From: Trichobilharzia szidati
Lineage: Eukaryota; Platyhelminthes; Trematoda; Strigeidida; Schistosomatidae
Reading direction: 5' to 3'
NCBI GenBank assembly: GCA_944472155.2
Contig: OX235277.1
Coordinates: 27,352,804 to 27,416,803, forward strand
Length of the DNA: 64,000 nucleotides
In this document: positions 23,585 to 33,959 of the stretch, piece after piece
Layout: each line of letters begins with the position of its first letter
How positions within the stretch are numbered: the stretch's first letter is position 1
Position numbers and translations under genes: made by a program
The notes under the pieces: generated by a model
Told to the model about the DNA's origin: nothing
The model's input: only the letters and a program-made list of their open reading frames with translations
Databases searched by the model: none

Positions 23585-23885
23585 GTGTTAAGTCGTGACC
23601 AGTAGGTCGGGTGTGAGGACAAATACTCGCCGAGGACATTGGCTAGCGGTTGCGCTATATCGTCAATTGGCAGAAGTTAGAATTCATTAGCCATTGGATC
23701 GGGTCCCAGTGGCTTAATGGTATACGAGCTCGCCTTATAACCAGAAGGTCCTGGGTTAGAACCATTGTTGGCGGGTGCGTACTGATGAAGAGTCCCAGAC
23801 TAGGAAGAAACGGCTGTCCAGTAATCCCAGATTTTCCAATGGTTCTCTAACCAATGTCAGATCATGATGAAATCCTGTAACGAAG
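23585..23885 (+). mobile_element. tRNA-derived hammerhead SINE (family C)
   Basis: Leader GTCGTGACCAGTAGG, head CCCAGTGGCTTAATGG, damaged B box (GGGTTAGAACC), and ribozyme region CTGATGAAGAGTCCC...GGAAGAAACGGCTGTCC. It aligns across the family; stem II is damaged. Confidence 0.82.
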
Positions 23886-24044
23886 TGTTAAGATTGACAT
23901 AATCTGCTGTTGACAGTGTACTCAATGAAATTAGAGTGAGTCTATTAAAACAGCTTAACGAGCGAAATAAAAGATAAATGTACTTACACTGAGTAGAATT
24001 TTGGTGTTGAAGTATTGATTTTGCAGGGATTTGATTAATCACTA

Positions 24045-24320
24045 ACTGATATCATTTAGGACAACCATTTGACCACACCAAAAACTACTGGACAGCTATA
24101 TTTCGTCATAGTTTGAGACAGTTCAGAGTAAGCACCTATGGCTCCACTGAGAACCTTTCTGTTACTGGGAGGGTGTCTAACAACTAATCAGTAAGTTCAG
24201 AAGGTTCCGTCTTTAACCCACATCAGATAGAGAACCATCATCAACCAAGCAACAATAGACAGCTGTTTCATCCTAATGTGGAGCCTCCAAGAAAAGTCAG
24301 CCAGTGACCTAACCAATGAA
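24045..24320 (-). mobile_element. tRNA-derived hammerhead SINE (family C), degenerate
   Basis: A decayed minus-strand copy recognised by CTACTGGACAGCTATATTTCGTC and the trailing head remnant near 24240-24310. Confidence 0.55.
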
Positions 24321-24559
24321 ATTCTTACGAAACGGTACTTGAAAACTAGTTATATGAAACGAAACGGCAAAATATTAACCAGTCGTGTTTTCATATATCA
24401 AGTAGTCCAAGGTAGGCAAAGGTTAAAAACCACTTGTGTTTTCACTTAATTTAGGATGAATATGATTAGTCCAAAGTGCTTAAATCATGTTTAGTAATCA
24501 TGAATTATAATTACGTGAATTACACATTGAGTCATGAAGAAAATAAAATAAAATTCAGT

Positions 24560-25340
24560 GACGACAATTTCTTTTATCGACGAAATCATCTCCCAGAGGC
24601 TGTACAGACAACCAATATGAAATGGTCAAAGACGAATTTTCTTGGTTGGATACCTTTGAGAAGAAAGAGAAATCTGATCCACTCCTTATCCTCGAGAATA
24701 AGACTGATATGCACCAGTGATACAACCGATGATGAACTGTAGCAACTCAGAAGAGTCCTCATAGGAAATGAATATCCTGTAAGATTCATTGGTAAAATTA
24801 TGAGGGTAGAGCAAAAGCCTGAAAGAACCCAGACGGTGCCGAAGAAACTGCTATTTTTTGAACGTTGAATTTAAAGGTGATACCACGATTGATATTCTGA
24901 ACAACCGCTTATCTAGATCACTGAGAAAAGCCTTCTTTTTGGCTCAGCTACCGATCACTTCCTACAGTCGACAAATGACCAATTGATGTGTAAAGGATAA
25001 ATTGCTACTTTGGGCCACTTCAGTGTGTATCTATAAATTCACATGCTCCTGATGAACTGGTTGTATTGGCCGCACAAAGCGTACACTTTCTAAACACATC
25101 TCTGAACATTATCCGACATGGTTAACAAAAGGGTAATGCAAAACAATTACTAGCTCAATTCTCGAGCACTTGGTGAACTCAAGCCACGCAGCTCCACCAG
25201 AGTCATCTTTCAAGATCATCTACAAGGTGAAACCAAATGGTACAAAAGGTGTTAAGTTTCGGCATTTATAAATGACAGAGGCGTTGACAACTTGTCAATA
25301 CAACCGCTAACTCTGTATACAGAAAAAGTTTGTCCAGTCT
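24560..25340 (+). mobile_element. PLE RT C-terminus and GIY-YIG endonuclease, broken
   Basis: In order: GWIPLRRKRNLIHSL, ELQQLRRVLIGNEYP (after a stop) and KGDTTIDILNNRLSRSL from the RT end. Then the endonuclease with CIGRTKRTLSKHISEHYPTW, SSILEHLVNSSH and FKIIYKVK. The GIY core has lost bases around the Tyr-Ile pair. Several stops and frameshifts. Confidence 0.8.
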
Positions 25341-26040
25341 CTCATTCTACCATGGTCTTAACCTCTTCATTAAATGCTACTTGTAAATTTTTATTTTTAT
25401 TTCTAATGACTAGTTTGCCTTTACTTTTATTATTTAATTAATTCACTATGATCACTTTCATATGTTCCATTTTTTACATTTTCTCACCCTCTTCACACCT
25501 ACTAGATGGACACTTAACTACCTTTATTCTCCTTCAATGACAATTATAACCTCATGAAATTTCTAACGCTTTCTTCTTTTGTCCTTTATTTTTACTTTTC
25601 AAGCCACTTCTGAGTAATTATATCATTTATGTCACCCCCTCTCCTATTACTCAATAATTGACTATTATACATTTTTGGTAAATATAAATGCTACTTACTG
25701 TCCAGGAAGATGATTCCGCCGATAAAGAAAGTTTTCTCCGCTGGATGGTCTTTTATCTTTCTTAATAACGTGAAATAATTGGGAAACAATAATTGATAAT
25801 TATTTTATCACTAGAGTTTGATAAAATATGCTGTGATAGAGGATTTTTAATTCTTATTGAGATTAAGTGAATTTACATTTTCTATGTGATCTGATAACCG
25901 CTTAGGAATTTGTTTCTCACAGCCGACGGTATAATACGTTATTGATTCTTCTTACTTATAAAGAAATAAAATTAATAAAATTTCTTTCTTCATTAATAGG
26001 GATAGGGATGGCAAATATTCATTTGAGCTGTTAGTCGCAC

Positions 26041-26149
26041 AATTTAATTATATTTGAAAATAGGGAATAGTAAAAAAGACAGTTGCAGTGAAGAAAATTT
26101 TCTTTTCGACGAATTCATCAACTAGGCTGTAAATTCGTGTATTTATCCA
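26041..26149. repeat. PLE-type terminal repeat, left part (split by an RTE)
   Basis: It matches 29990-30075 in the same orientation (GAAGAAAATTTTCTTTTCG, CATCAACTAGGCTGTA). The match resumes after the inserted RTE at 26892. Confidence 0.75.
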
Positions 26150-26891
26150 GGTGAACATAGACAAGACGGAGGTTATGAAAATAACCAACCAACCACCACC
26201 ACCAACAACAGCAACATTCACCGCCAATCACCATCAACGGGAGGGATTTGAAAGCGGTTACTTCATTCACTTATCTAGGGAGCATTGTCTCAACTACGGG
26301 AGGAACGGATGAGGATGTCAAATCAAGAATCGGGAAGGCGAGAAACACATTCATCACACATCATGAAACCAATCTGGAAATCTTCGTCACTCAGCATCAA
26401 CAACAAAATTCAGATTTTCAATACAAACGTCAAGTCAGTTCTTCTATACGTATGGATCAGAAACTTGGCGGGTCACAAAGAATATTTCCAACAGCCTGTT
26501 GCAGACCTTCATCAACAACTGTCTTCGCTGGCTCTATACTGAAGATCAGATGGCCGCCGGAAAGAATCACCAGCAAGAAGCTATGGGAACAAACAAACCA
26601 AGAACCAGTCGCCCAACAAATATGCAGGGGAAAGTGGAGATGGATTGGACACTCGCTGAGGAGGCCGCTGTGTGACATCGCGCGTCAGGCCCTCGAGTGG
26701 AACCCGAAAGGGAAGCGGCGAGTGGTTCGTCGGTGCAAGGGTGACATGGAGGAGATCGTGTGAAGAAGAGTTGAAACAGTATGGACTAACATGGATGCAA
26801 GCGAAAAGTACAGCAGAAGACAGAAACAAGTGGAGACGTGTTGCTGAAGCCCTGTGTTTCACTAGGAACCCAAGGGAACAATAATAATAAT
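26150..26891 (+). mobile_element. RTE-clade retrotransposon (SR2-like) 3' portion, nested insertion
   Basis: Starts within the pre-poly-Gln region (AACCAACCACCACC-type codons), has TSFTYLGSIVSTTGGTDED and FQYKRQVS, then after frameshifts RRPLCDIARQ. It ends GGAACCCAAGGGAACAATAATAATAA. The flanks rejoin to the uninterrupted repeat seen at 30050-30100, so this is an insertion into that repeat. The 171-residue frame at 26248-26763 is the longest surviving piece of this subfamily in the window. Confidence 0.88.
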
Positions 26892-26965
26892 TGGGTGGGA
26901 AAGTTCCAGCATAATTTCCGGTCAGGGGTCAAATTAATAGAATTACAATTAGGAATTAAAATATG
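26892..26965. repeat. PLE-type terminal repeat, right part
   Basis: Continues the match to 30078-30150 (GGAAAGTTCCAG, ATTACAATTAGGAATTAAAAT) after the RTE insertion. Confidence 0.75.
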
Positions 26966-27025
26966 CCCAACCCTTGTCTCTGCCGTGGCCATCATTAACA
27001 GATAATTCTTCTAATAGTGACTATC

Positions 27026-27524
27026 NNNNNNNNNNNNNNNNNNNNNNNNNNNNNNNNNNNNNNNNNNNNNNNNNNNNNNNNNNNNNNNNNNNNNNNNNNN
27101 NNNNNNNNNNNNNNNNNNNNNNNNNNNNNNNNNNNNNNNNNNNNNNNNNNNNNNNNNNNNNNNNNNNNNNNNNNNNNNNNNNNNNNNNNNNNNNNNNNNN
27201 NNNNNNNNNNNNNNNNNNNNNNNNNNNNNNNNNNNNNNNNNNNNNNNNNNNNNNNNNNNNNNNNNNNNNNNNNNNNNNNNNNNNNNNNNNNNNNNNNNNN
27301 NNNNNNNNNNNNNNNNNNNNNNNNNNNNNNNNNNNNNNNNNNNNNNNNNNNNNNNNNNNNNNNNNNNNNNNNNNNNNNNNNNNNNNNNNNNNNNNNNNNN
27401 NNNNNNNNNNNNNNNNNNNNNNNNNNNNNNNNNNNNNNNNNNNNNNNNNNNNNNNNNNNNNNNNNNNNNNNNNNNNNNNNNNNNNNNNNNNNNNNNNNNN
27501 NNNNNNNNNNNNNNNNNNNNNNNN
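27026..27524. other. Assembly gap (499 N)
   Basis: A run of 499 N. It lies between the minus-strand and plus-strand unc-13 exons and abuts the tandem array. The size may be an estimate. Confidence 1.
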
Positions 27525-27649
27525 TCTCTCTTTGGTGAAGACTGAATTCTATCAGTCAGGTTGTAATGTGGCCACCATTCTAGGTAGCTCGCCATCACGG
27601 TGTACATAGTTTGTGATGATATTAGGTGGTTGGAGGCAATCGGCAGGAA

Positions 27650-27694
27650 GCCTTGGACCTAGGTTTCGTGCTAGTTGGCACTCGTCAGCAAGGC
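27650..27694 (-). ncRNA. Hammerhead ribozyme, array unit 1
   Basis: Minus strand: stem I GCCTTG/CAAGGC (6 bp perfect), core CTGACGA, stem II GTGC/GCAC with loop CAACTA, GAA, stem III ACCTAGGT (self-complementary, loopless or with a 2-base loop), C17 before CAAGGC. Every conserved hammerhead base is present. Cleavage is expected between plus positions 27656 and 27655. Confidence 0.88.
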
Positions 27695-27989
27695 GTATCT
27701 GCAACCTTGAAGGAACTCATGTCCCTTCTGAGATTCGAACCCGCGTCACCCAGTGCTGCAGTCAGAGACGTTACCACTGAGCTATTCGGGCTCGCGATTG
27801 ACCTCCTGTAGGACTGTAGTAGATATTTTGATTTGACACTATGAACTAGTGTTATGCGTCTAGTCCTCTCTTTGGTGAAGACTGAATTCTATCAGTCAGG
27901 TTGTAATGTGGCCACCATTCTAGGTAGCTCGCCATCACGGTGTACATAGTTTGTGATGATATTAGGTGGTTGGAGGCAATCGGCAGGAA

Positions 27990-28034
27990 GCCTTGGACCT
28001 AGGTTTCGTGCTAGTTGGCACTCGTCAGCAAGGC
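27990..28034 (-). ncRNA. Hammerhead ribozyme, array unit 2
   Basis: Same sequence as unit 1, 340 bases on. Confidence 0.88.
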
Positions 28035-28329
28035 GTATCTGCAACCTTGAAGGAACTCATGTCCCTTCTGAGATTCGAACCCGCGTCACCCAGTGCTGCA
28101 GTCAGAGACGTTACCACTGAGCTATTCGGGCTCGCGATTGACCTCCTGTAGGACTGTAGTAGATATTTTGATTTGACACTATGAACTAGTGTTATGCGTC
28201 TAGTCCTCTCTTTGGTGAAGACTGAATTCTATCAGTCAGGTTGTAATGTGGCCACCATTCTAGGTAGCTCGCCATCACGGTGTACATAGTTTGTGATGAT
28301 ATTAGGTGGTTGGAGGCAATCGGCAGGAA

Positions 28330-28374
28330 GCCTTGGACCTAGGTTTCGTGCTAGTTGGCACTCGTCAGCAAGGC
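28330..28374 (-). ncRNA. Hammerhead ribozyme, array unit 3
   Basis: Same sequence as unit 1, 680 bases on. Confidence 0.88.
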
Positions 28375-28669
28375 GTATCTGCAACCTTGAAGGAACTCAT
28401 GTCCCTTCTGAGATTCGAACCCGCGTCACCCAGTGCTGCAGTCAGAGACGTTACCACTGAGCTATTCGGGCTCGCGATTGACCTCCTGTAGGACTGTAGT
28501 AGATATTTTGATTTGACACTATGAACTAGTGTTATGCGTCTAGTCCTCTCTTTGGTGAAGACTGAATTCTATCAGTCAGGTTGTAATGTGGCCACCATTC
28601 TAGGTAGCTCGCCATCACGGTGTACATAGTTTGTGATGATATTAGGTGGTTGGAGGCAATCGGCAGGAA

Positions 28670-28714
28670 GCCTTGGACCTAGGTTTCGTGCTAGTTGGCA
28701 CTCGTCAGCAAGGC
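28670..28714 (-). ncRNA. Hammerhead ribozyme, array unit 4
   Basis: Same sequence as unit 1, 1020 bases on. Confidence 0.88.
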
Positions 28715-29009
28715 GTATCTGCAACCTTGAAGGAACTCATGTCCCTTCTGAGATTCGAACCCGCGTCACCCAGTGCTGCAGTCAGAGACGTTACCACTGA
28801 GCTATTCGGGCTCGCGATTGACCTCCTGTAGGACTGTAGTAGATATTTTGATTTGACACTATGAACTAGTGTTATGCGTCTAGTCCTCTCTTTGGTGAAG
28901 ACTGAATTCTATCAGTCAGGTTGTAATGTGGCCACCATTCTAGGTAGCTCGCCATCACGGTGTACATAGTTTGTGATGATATTAGGTGGTTGGAGGCAAT
29001 CGGCAGGAA

Positions 29010-29054
29010 GCCTTGGACCTAGGTTTCGTGCTAGTTGGCACTCGTCAGCAAGGC
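29010..29054 (-). ncRNA. Hammerhead ribozyme, array unit 5
   Basis: Same sequence as unit 1, 1360 bases on. Confidence 0.88.
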
Positions 29055-29349
29055 GTATCTGCAACCTTGAAGGAACTCATGTCCCTTCTGAGATTCGAAC
29101 CCGCGTCACCCAGTGCTGCAGTCAGAGACGTTACCACTGAGCTATTCGGGCTCGCGATTGACCTCCTGTAGGACTGTAGTAGATATTTTGATTTGACACT
29201 ATGAACTAGTGTTATGCGTCTAGTCCTCTCTTTGGTGAAGACTGAATTCTATCAGTCAGGTTGTAATGTGGCCACCATTCTAGGTAGCTCGCCATCACGG
29301 TGTACATAGTTTGTGATGATATTAGGTGGTTGGAGGCAATCGGCAGGAA

Positions 29350-29394
29350 GCCTTGGACCTAGGTTTCGTGCTAGTTGGCACTCGTCAGCAAGGC
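29350..29394 (-). ncRNA. Hammerhead ribozyme, array unit 6
   Basis: Same sequence as unit 1, 1700 bases on. Confidence 0.88.
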
Positions 29395-29689
29395 GTATCT
29401 GCAACCTTGAAGGAACTCATGTCCCTTCTGAGATTCGAACCCGCGTCACCCAGTGCTGCAGTCAGAGACGTTACCACTGAGCTATTCGGGCTCGCGATTG
29501 ACCTCCTGTAGGACTGTAGTAGATATTTTGATTTGACACTATGAACTAGTGTTATGCGTCTAGTCCTCTCTTTGGTGAAGACTGAATTCTATCAGTCAGG
29601 TTGTAATGTGGCCACCATTCTAGGTAGCTCGCCATCACGGTGTACATAGTTTGTGATGATATTAGGTGGTTGGAGGCAATCGGCAGGAA

Positions 29690-29734
29690 GCCTTGGACCT
29701 AGGTTTCGTGCTAGTTGGCACTCGTCAGCAAGGC
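29690..29734 (-). ncRNA. Hammerhead ribozyme, array unit 7
   Basis: Same sequence as unit 1, 2040 bases on. Downstream the unit diverges from the others after 29879. Confidence 0.88.
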
Positions 29735-29924
29735 GTATCTGCAACCTTGAAGGAACTCATGTCCCTTCTGAGATTCGAACCCGCGTCACCCAGTGCTGCA
29801 GTCAGAGACGTTACCACTGAGCTATTCGGGCTCGCGATTGACCTCCTGTAGGACTGTAGTAGATATTTTGATTTGACACGATGAACTTGTGTTACAGTTA
29901 TTTGCAATTACGGTTATTTTGCAT

Positions 29925-30440
29925 TTCTTTTTGATTTGTTTTCAAATCACGGAATATACACATTTGAACTGTGATCAAGATTTGGTCATAGGGAATAATA
30001 AAAAGATAGTTGCAGCGAAGAAAATTTTATTTTCGTCGAAGTCATCAACTAGGCTGTACATTCGTGTATTTATAATAAATGGGTAGGAAAGTTCCAGAAT
30101 AATTTCTGGTCAACGGTCAAATTAACAGAATTACAATTAGGAATTAAAATGCCATAATAAACAAAGGGACCCCTAATTGCAGAATATGTCAATCTTCTCA
30201 GTAATTATGATGCTACTTCGAGTTTCATCCGTACCCCTGTTTATGATGGCATTTTAATTCGTAATGGCAATTTTATTAATTTGACCTTTCATCGGAAATT
30301 ATTCTGGAACTTTCCCACCCATTCACTATAAATGCACGAATGTACAGCCTATTTGGTGACTTCATCGAAAAGAAAATTTTCTTCTGTGCAACTGTCTTTT
30401 CATTATTCCCTGTGATTTGTTTTCATTAGACCAAAATGCC
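29925..30440. repeat. Large inverted repeat of PLE-type terminal sequence
   Basis: The left arm (about 29930-30160) and right arm (about 30240-30440) are reverse complements of each other (GGAAAGTTCCAGAATAATTT against AAATTATTCTGGAACTTTCC) with a spacer of roughly 85 bases. Both resemble the terminal inverted repeats of the PLE at 36366-37533. No internal PLE coding sequence remains. Confidence 0.8.
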
Positions 30441-30864
30441 TAGTTTCTGTTAGCATGTTGACTGTTAGCACAGACAATTAAAAGATACCTTGAGATTTAT
30501 ATAATGCACTTCGGCTTCTGAAATGATGTGTGCTAAGCTCACGTTCCAGTGGAGAAGTAGATACATCCAGACGACGAGTCACCAATGTGAAGAAATGCAT
30601 CCGAAATCGTGTTTTAATTAAAGTGATGAAAACAATAAAGAAAAATCATCACCGAAGTAGTAGAGCAATGCATCAGGGGAATGAATAAATGAATGACAAC
30701 AATATACTGCAGTTGAAATTGTGAAAACGTATCTAAATGCATATGCCTAATTTGCACGAATTACGATGTTGGCTTTCAGGCTGTCTGGTAAGCAATGCAT
30801 AGTATCTCAACTGGGCTAGTCTCGTAAATTACTTTAGGAGCTCAACATCATCAATCGGTCTGTG

Positions 30865-31055
30865 ATATAATTAGTTTTCAAGTATTGGTTTTGTTGTTTG
30901 ACTGGTTCAGGGATTTCATCATTCGCTGACATCATTTAGAGAACCATTGTAAACCATTTTGGGAGTAATAGACAGCTGTTTCATCCTAGTTTGGCGTACG
31001 CACCCACCGACAGGGTTCCTACCCAGGACCTGGCTACAAGGTGAGCTCATATCAT
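30865..31055 (-). mobile_element. tRNA-derived hammerhead SINE (family C), truncated
   Basis: Minus-strand 3' tail, ribozyme region (GACAGCTGTTTCATCCTAG) and the B-box side of the head; the 5' part is missing. It lies just upstream of the unc-13 C1 exon. Confidence 0.75.
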
Positions 31056-31437
31056 ATTAGTTCACAATTAGAAAATATCCTGAGTCATATATCTGCTGAA
31101 TGTCATGGAGTGTGCACAGGAACTCTATTCAAATAGTCCTCAAAACATTTCTTTTTATTTCACAAACTATTGTCAGTTAAATAACTATCTATAACCTAGG
31201 TGCATTGTTGAGTCATTTTGTTGTAATGCGGAAGCCTCCAATAGCCTTTGTTGAAACCAGAATGAAACACCATCTTGCTTTATTTTAAATGATTACCTGA
31301 ATAACTTGAGTTTTTAACATAAAACAGGACTGTAGAGCGTATTAAATCTCCATGACCTCCACTAGATCAATATTTCTTTCCTGTATATATCACTGTTGAT
31401 TTCTTTTGTGTGTTTTTATTCGCCCACACATTTTTAG

Positions 31438-31657
31438 AAAATGCATGTCTATCGAAAAGCCTTACAAGCCTTAGCCTATCCAATATCAAGTAATACACCG
31501 CATAACTTTCAGCTATTTAGTGCAACTAGCCCAACTTATTGTTATGAATGTGAAGGTCTCCTCTGGGGTGTAGCTAGACAAGGTCTGCGGTGTACAGAGT
31601 GTGGTGTCAAGTGTCATGACAAGTGCAAACGACTACTGAATGCAGACTGTCTACAGC
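31438..31657 (+). CDS. unc-13: unc-13 (Munc13) C1-domain exon
   Basis: Encodes a complete C1 (phorbol ester/diacylglycerol-binding) domain of the synaptic vesicle priming protein UNC-13. The zinc ligands follow the exact spacing H-x12-C-x2-C-x13-C-x2-C-x4-H-x2-C-x7-C (His at residue 21 counting from the Met codon at 31441, last Cys at residue 70). Flanking segments LQALAYPIS and [16 protein letters not shown] are diagnostic of Munc13 rather than PKC. The acceptor is CATTTTTAG and the donor GTAAGT. The exon ends one base into an Arg codon (C|GA) completed by the exon at 41915. The Met codon at 31441 is probably internal, since the acceptor lies just before it. Confidence 0.95.
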
Positions 31658-31719
31658 GTAAGTGAATTTCATTGCTTTATTTCCTTTGTTTTACTTTTAT
31701 TAATAATAATAATAATTTT

Positions 31720-32090
31720 CAACAGTTGGTTTGTAAGGATTAGATTTTTTTATACGAGTTTGACCACGGGTTGATATCAGTTAGAGAACCATTGGAAAAC
31801 CTGCAGAAAGTACTGGACAGCTGTTTCATCCTAGTTTGGGAATCATCGGGAGTACGCACCCACCTCACTGTCAGGGTTCGAACCCGGGACCTTCTGGTTA
31901 CAAGGCGAGTGAGCTCGTATACCATTCATCCACTGGGACCCAACTCTTCAGTGGCCAACCCATGAATTCTAACTTCTATCAATTCCTCATTTAGCGCAAC
32001 TGGCACCAACCGATGTATTCGGTGGGACATCCATCCTCACACTTGACTGGATGGACCTCACTGGTCACGACTTTTCACTAGAACTGCAGG
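31720..32090 (-). mobile_element. tRNA-derived hammerhead SINE (family C, CCGATGA subtype)
   Basis: Near full-length minus copy 60 bases past the C1 exon donor. Head with B box GGTTCGAACCC in complement. The ribozyme region has CCGATGA instead of CTGATGA and a weakened stem II, a state shared by several copies between 43 and 60 kb. Confidence 0.82.
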
Positions 32091-32444
32091 AAAATCTCTC
32101 TGTCCTGTAGCAAGTCACTAGGGAGAATCACATTAATTTTCAAGAGTTGGTTTGTAAGGATTAGATTTGTTTTTAACGAGTTTGACCATGGATCAATACT
32201 AATTTTGTTACTGAATAGTTGAGTAACGTGTGACAGCCAAAAACAACAATAAAGCATAGCTTCAAACGATAGTGATTTCCTCATTGGTATTTCAGTATAT
32301 TTCATAGAGAAACTTTTCTACTTCTTTAGTGTATTTCTATAGGGTTAGATCAGTGTACTAAATAATACTGCGAATACTGTACTAATACTGTTAAACGATT
32401 CTGTCAAAGTCAGTTTTTTTAAGTAGCTTAATTATCTCCACTGA

Positions 32445-32560
32445 GTTATATGAAAAAGAGAAGACGTTCAGCGAAGAGACTCTTTTCGGTGAATTCATTC
32501 ACATAACTATACAATCGCATTTATTTATAATTATTTGTGTGTGTGTGTGTGCATGAAGCT
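32445..32560. repeat. PLE-type terminal repeat fragment and GT microsatellite
   Basis: GCGAAGAGACTCTTTTCGG and the ACAATCGCAT block match the arms of 36366-37533. A GT run follows near 32537-32552. A PLE endonuclease relic lies 400 bases further on. Confidence 0.6.
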
Positions 32561-32959
32561 TGTCAAGTTTAGATAATTAATCAGGAAAAACAAGAATGAT
32601 CTAATATAGAAACAAGGTTTATTAGACAGAAACTAAAGCAGGATTGAGTTAGTAAGTTAGGTAACCTAGTACAATTGCCTAAAATGTTTCAACTTATGTC
32701 CGGATAGCAGCAGAGGTAATTACAGGTAGAAAGAGACTAAGTAGGGTTGGGGTAGAGAATAATGCCATTTAAATTAGGACTGAAATTGAGCAAATAAATT
32801 GGATGACGTAACACAAATGACTAGAAATTGAGCGTTGGTCAAGTCAGTAACAGTGATAATGATGTATGGAAATTAAATCGAGTGAGGGTAGAGAACAGCA
32901 GAGTTGAAGATGTGAAATATTACAATTGAAAAGACAAAATATTACTAATGAAGAGAGAG

Positions 32960-33400
32960 AAAGAAAGTAATAGAATTTACCTGTTGGGTATTAAGATAGA
33001 TTACGTCCATTGCCAGTGTAGTGATTGAACGAACTTTTTGTCTATGCAGAGTTCGGGACTTAGCAAGTCAATTGCCATTGCCATTGCTTTTGCAGTTTCA
33101 GGAAGTTTGATTTGCACATTTTTAGGAAGACTGCTTCGTATTCTGTAGACGACTTTGAGGTTTGTTTGGGGTGTAGCCTGGTGTCCGGAATCTATCAGAT
33201 GTTCTAAAATAGAGCTGCTGGGGCATCATTTTCCTCTTTTGTAAAACCATGCTGGTAAGTGTTCGGTGATACTTTTAGAAAGAGAACGCTGGGTACGACA
33301 TACATACCTGGCTCCACACGAGCAGGTGAATTGTTAGATGCACATTAATGAGGCCAGAAAGTTTTTCATATCACTATCATGCCAACTTTTATGAAACTCA
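32960..33400 (-). mobile_element. PLE GIY-YIG endonuclease fragment
   Basis: The minus strand reads TCSCGARYVCRTQRSLSKS, then TEHLPAWFYKRGK, SSSILEHLIDSGHQ and VVYRIR, with two stops. The GIY-YIG second motif has Y-V-C instead of Y-I-G, so a structural Gly is lost. It is related to the copy at 36890-37255. Confidence 0.8.
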
Positions 33401-33955
33401 GATATAAGATTTCAAATGTCTCTTTTTATCAAGTGATTTACTGTTATTTTTATGCAACTTTGTATCCTTCAAAAAAACATAATTAATTTCATAATTACAT
33501 AGGTTTATTTTGGTATGATTATGAGGAATAAGTTGTGTTCGAGATTTAATCCAGTTATTTATACTTTATCATACTGTGTAGTCAAATAAATTTGTCTGAT
33601 ATGGAATCATATTCTGCTTCTACAATAACCTTGATAAGTATAATTAATTCCCTGTTGTTTTAAACAACAATTTCAGAATCCCACTAATGGTAACCATTTT
33701 TTGATGTTATCGCATTCTCTCAGCTGTGTGACCTGATTACAAGACTTTCATTGTCGATCTAGAGGAAATCTTCAGTTTTAACTTTAGAACAAAGAGCGAT
33801 TTAAGAATTAACTATCAGATAAATTAGCAATCAGGTCTTCGTAAACTGAATGTCCGGAAGAGATAGATTCTTAATGGAATCGTTGGTTCTCACTGTTGAA
33901 ATGCCTGTCCAGTACTCTTTTGGTTTTCTCTGTGATAATCTGACGGATTTTGTTT
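33401..33955. other. No gene; possible decayed PLE terminus
   Basis: CAAATAAATTTGTCTGATATGG near 33590 resembles 11850-11875. Nothing else is recognised. Confidence 0.3.
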
Positions 33956-33959
33956 CGTG

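Larger units (their letters stand above)
27525..29895 (-). repeat. Tandem array of family A SINE, about seven 340-bp units
   Basis: The period is exactly 340 bases and the units look identical by eye. Read on the minus strand, each unit is a whole tRNA-derived SINE: A box TAGCTCAGTGG, B box GGTTCGAATCT, hammerhead ribozyme, then the body and the AACTAGTGTTATGCGTC-type stretch. This resembles the schistosome Sm-alpha satellite/SINE, which is known to have a pol III promoter and an active hammerhead. The left edge is the gap, so the true copy number is unknown. The repeated 61-residue open frame is not a gene. Confidence 0.93.

Noticed and set aside
25695..25755. Hammerhead-like CCAGGAAGATGATTCC...GAAAG downstream of the PLE at 24560-25340
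   Set aside because: The core reads GAAGATGA and stem II is not convincing; at most a decayed relic.
26095..26150. Hammerhead in the PLE-type repeat with the GACGAATTCATC palindrome
   Set aside because: GAAA and a palindromic stem III are present but the seven-base core before stem II does not match CUGANGA in any register I tried.
26974..27609. Open frames of 173-211 residues spanning the gap
   Set aside because: They consist almost entirely of unknown residues from the N run.
27626..29851. Seven identical 61-residue open frames as a gene family
   Set aside because: They are one frame of the tandem SINE, antisense to its pol III direction, and have no protein-like composition or start context.
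27525..29895. CRISPR-like array
   Set aside because: The whole 340-base unit repeats with no variable spacers; it is a satellite of a SINE in a eukaryotic genome.
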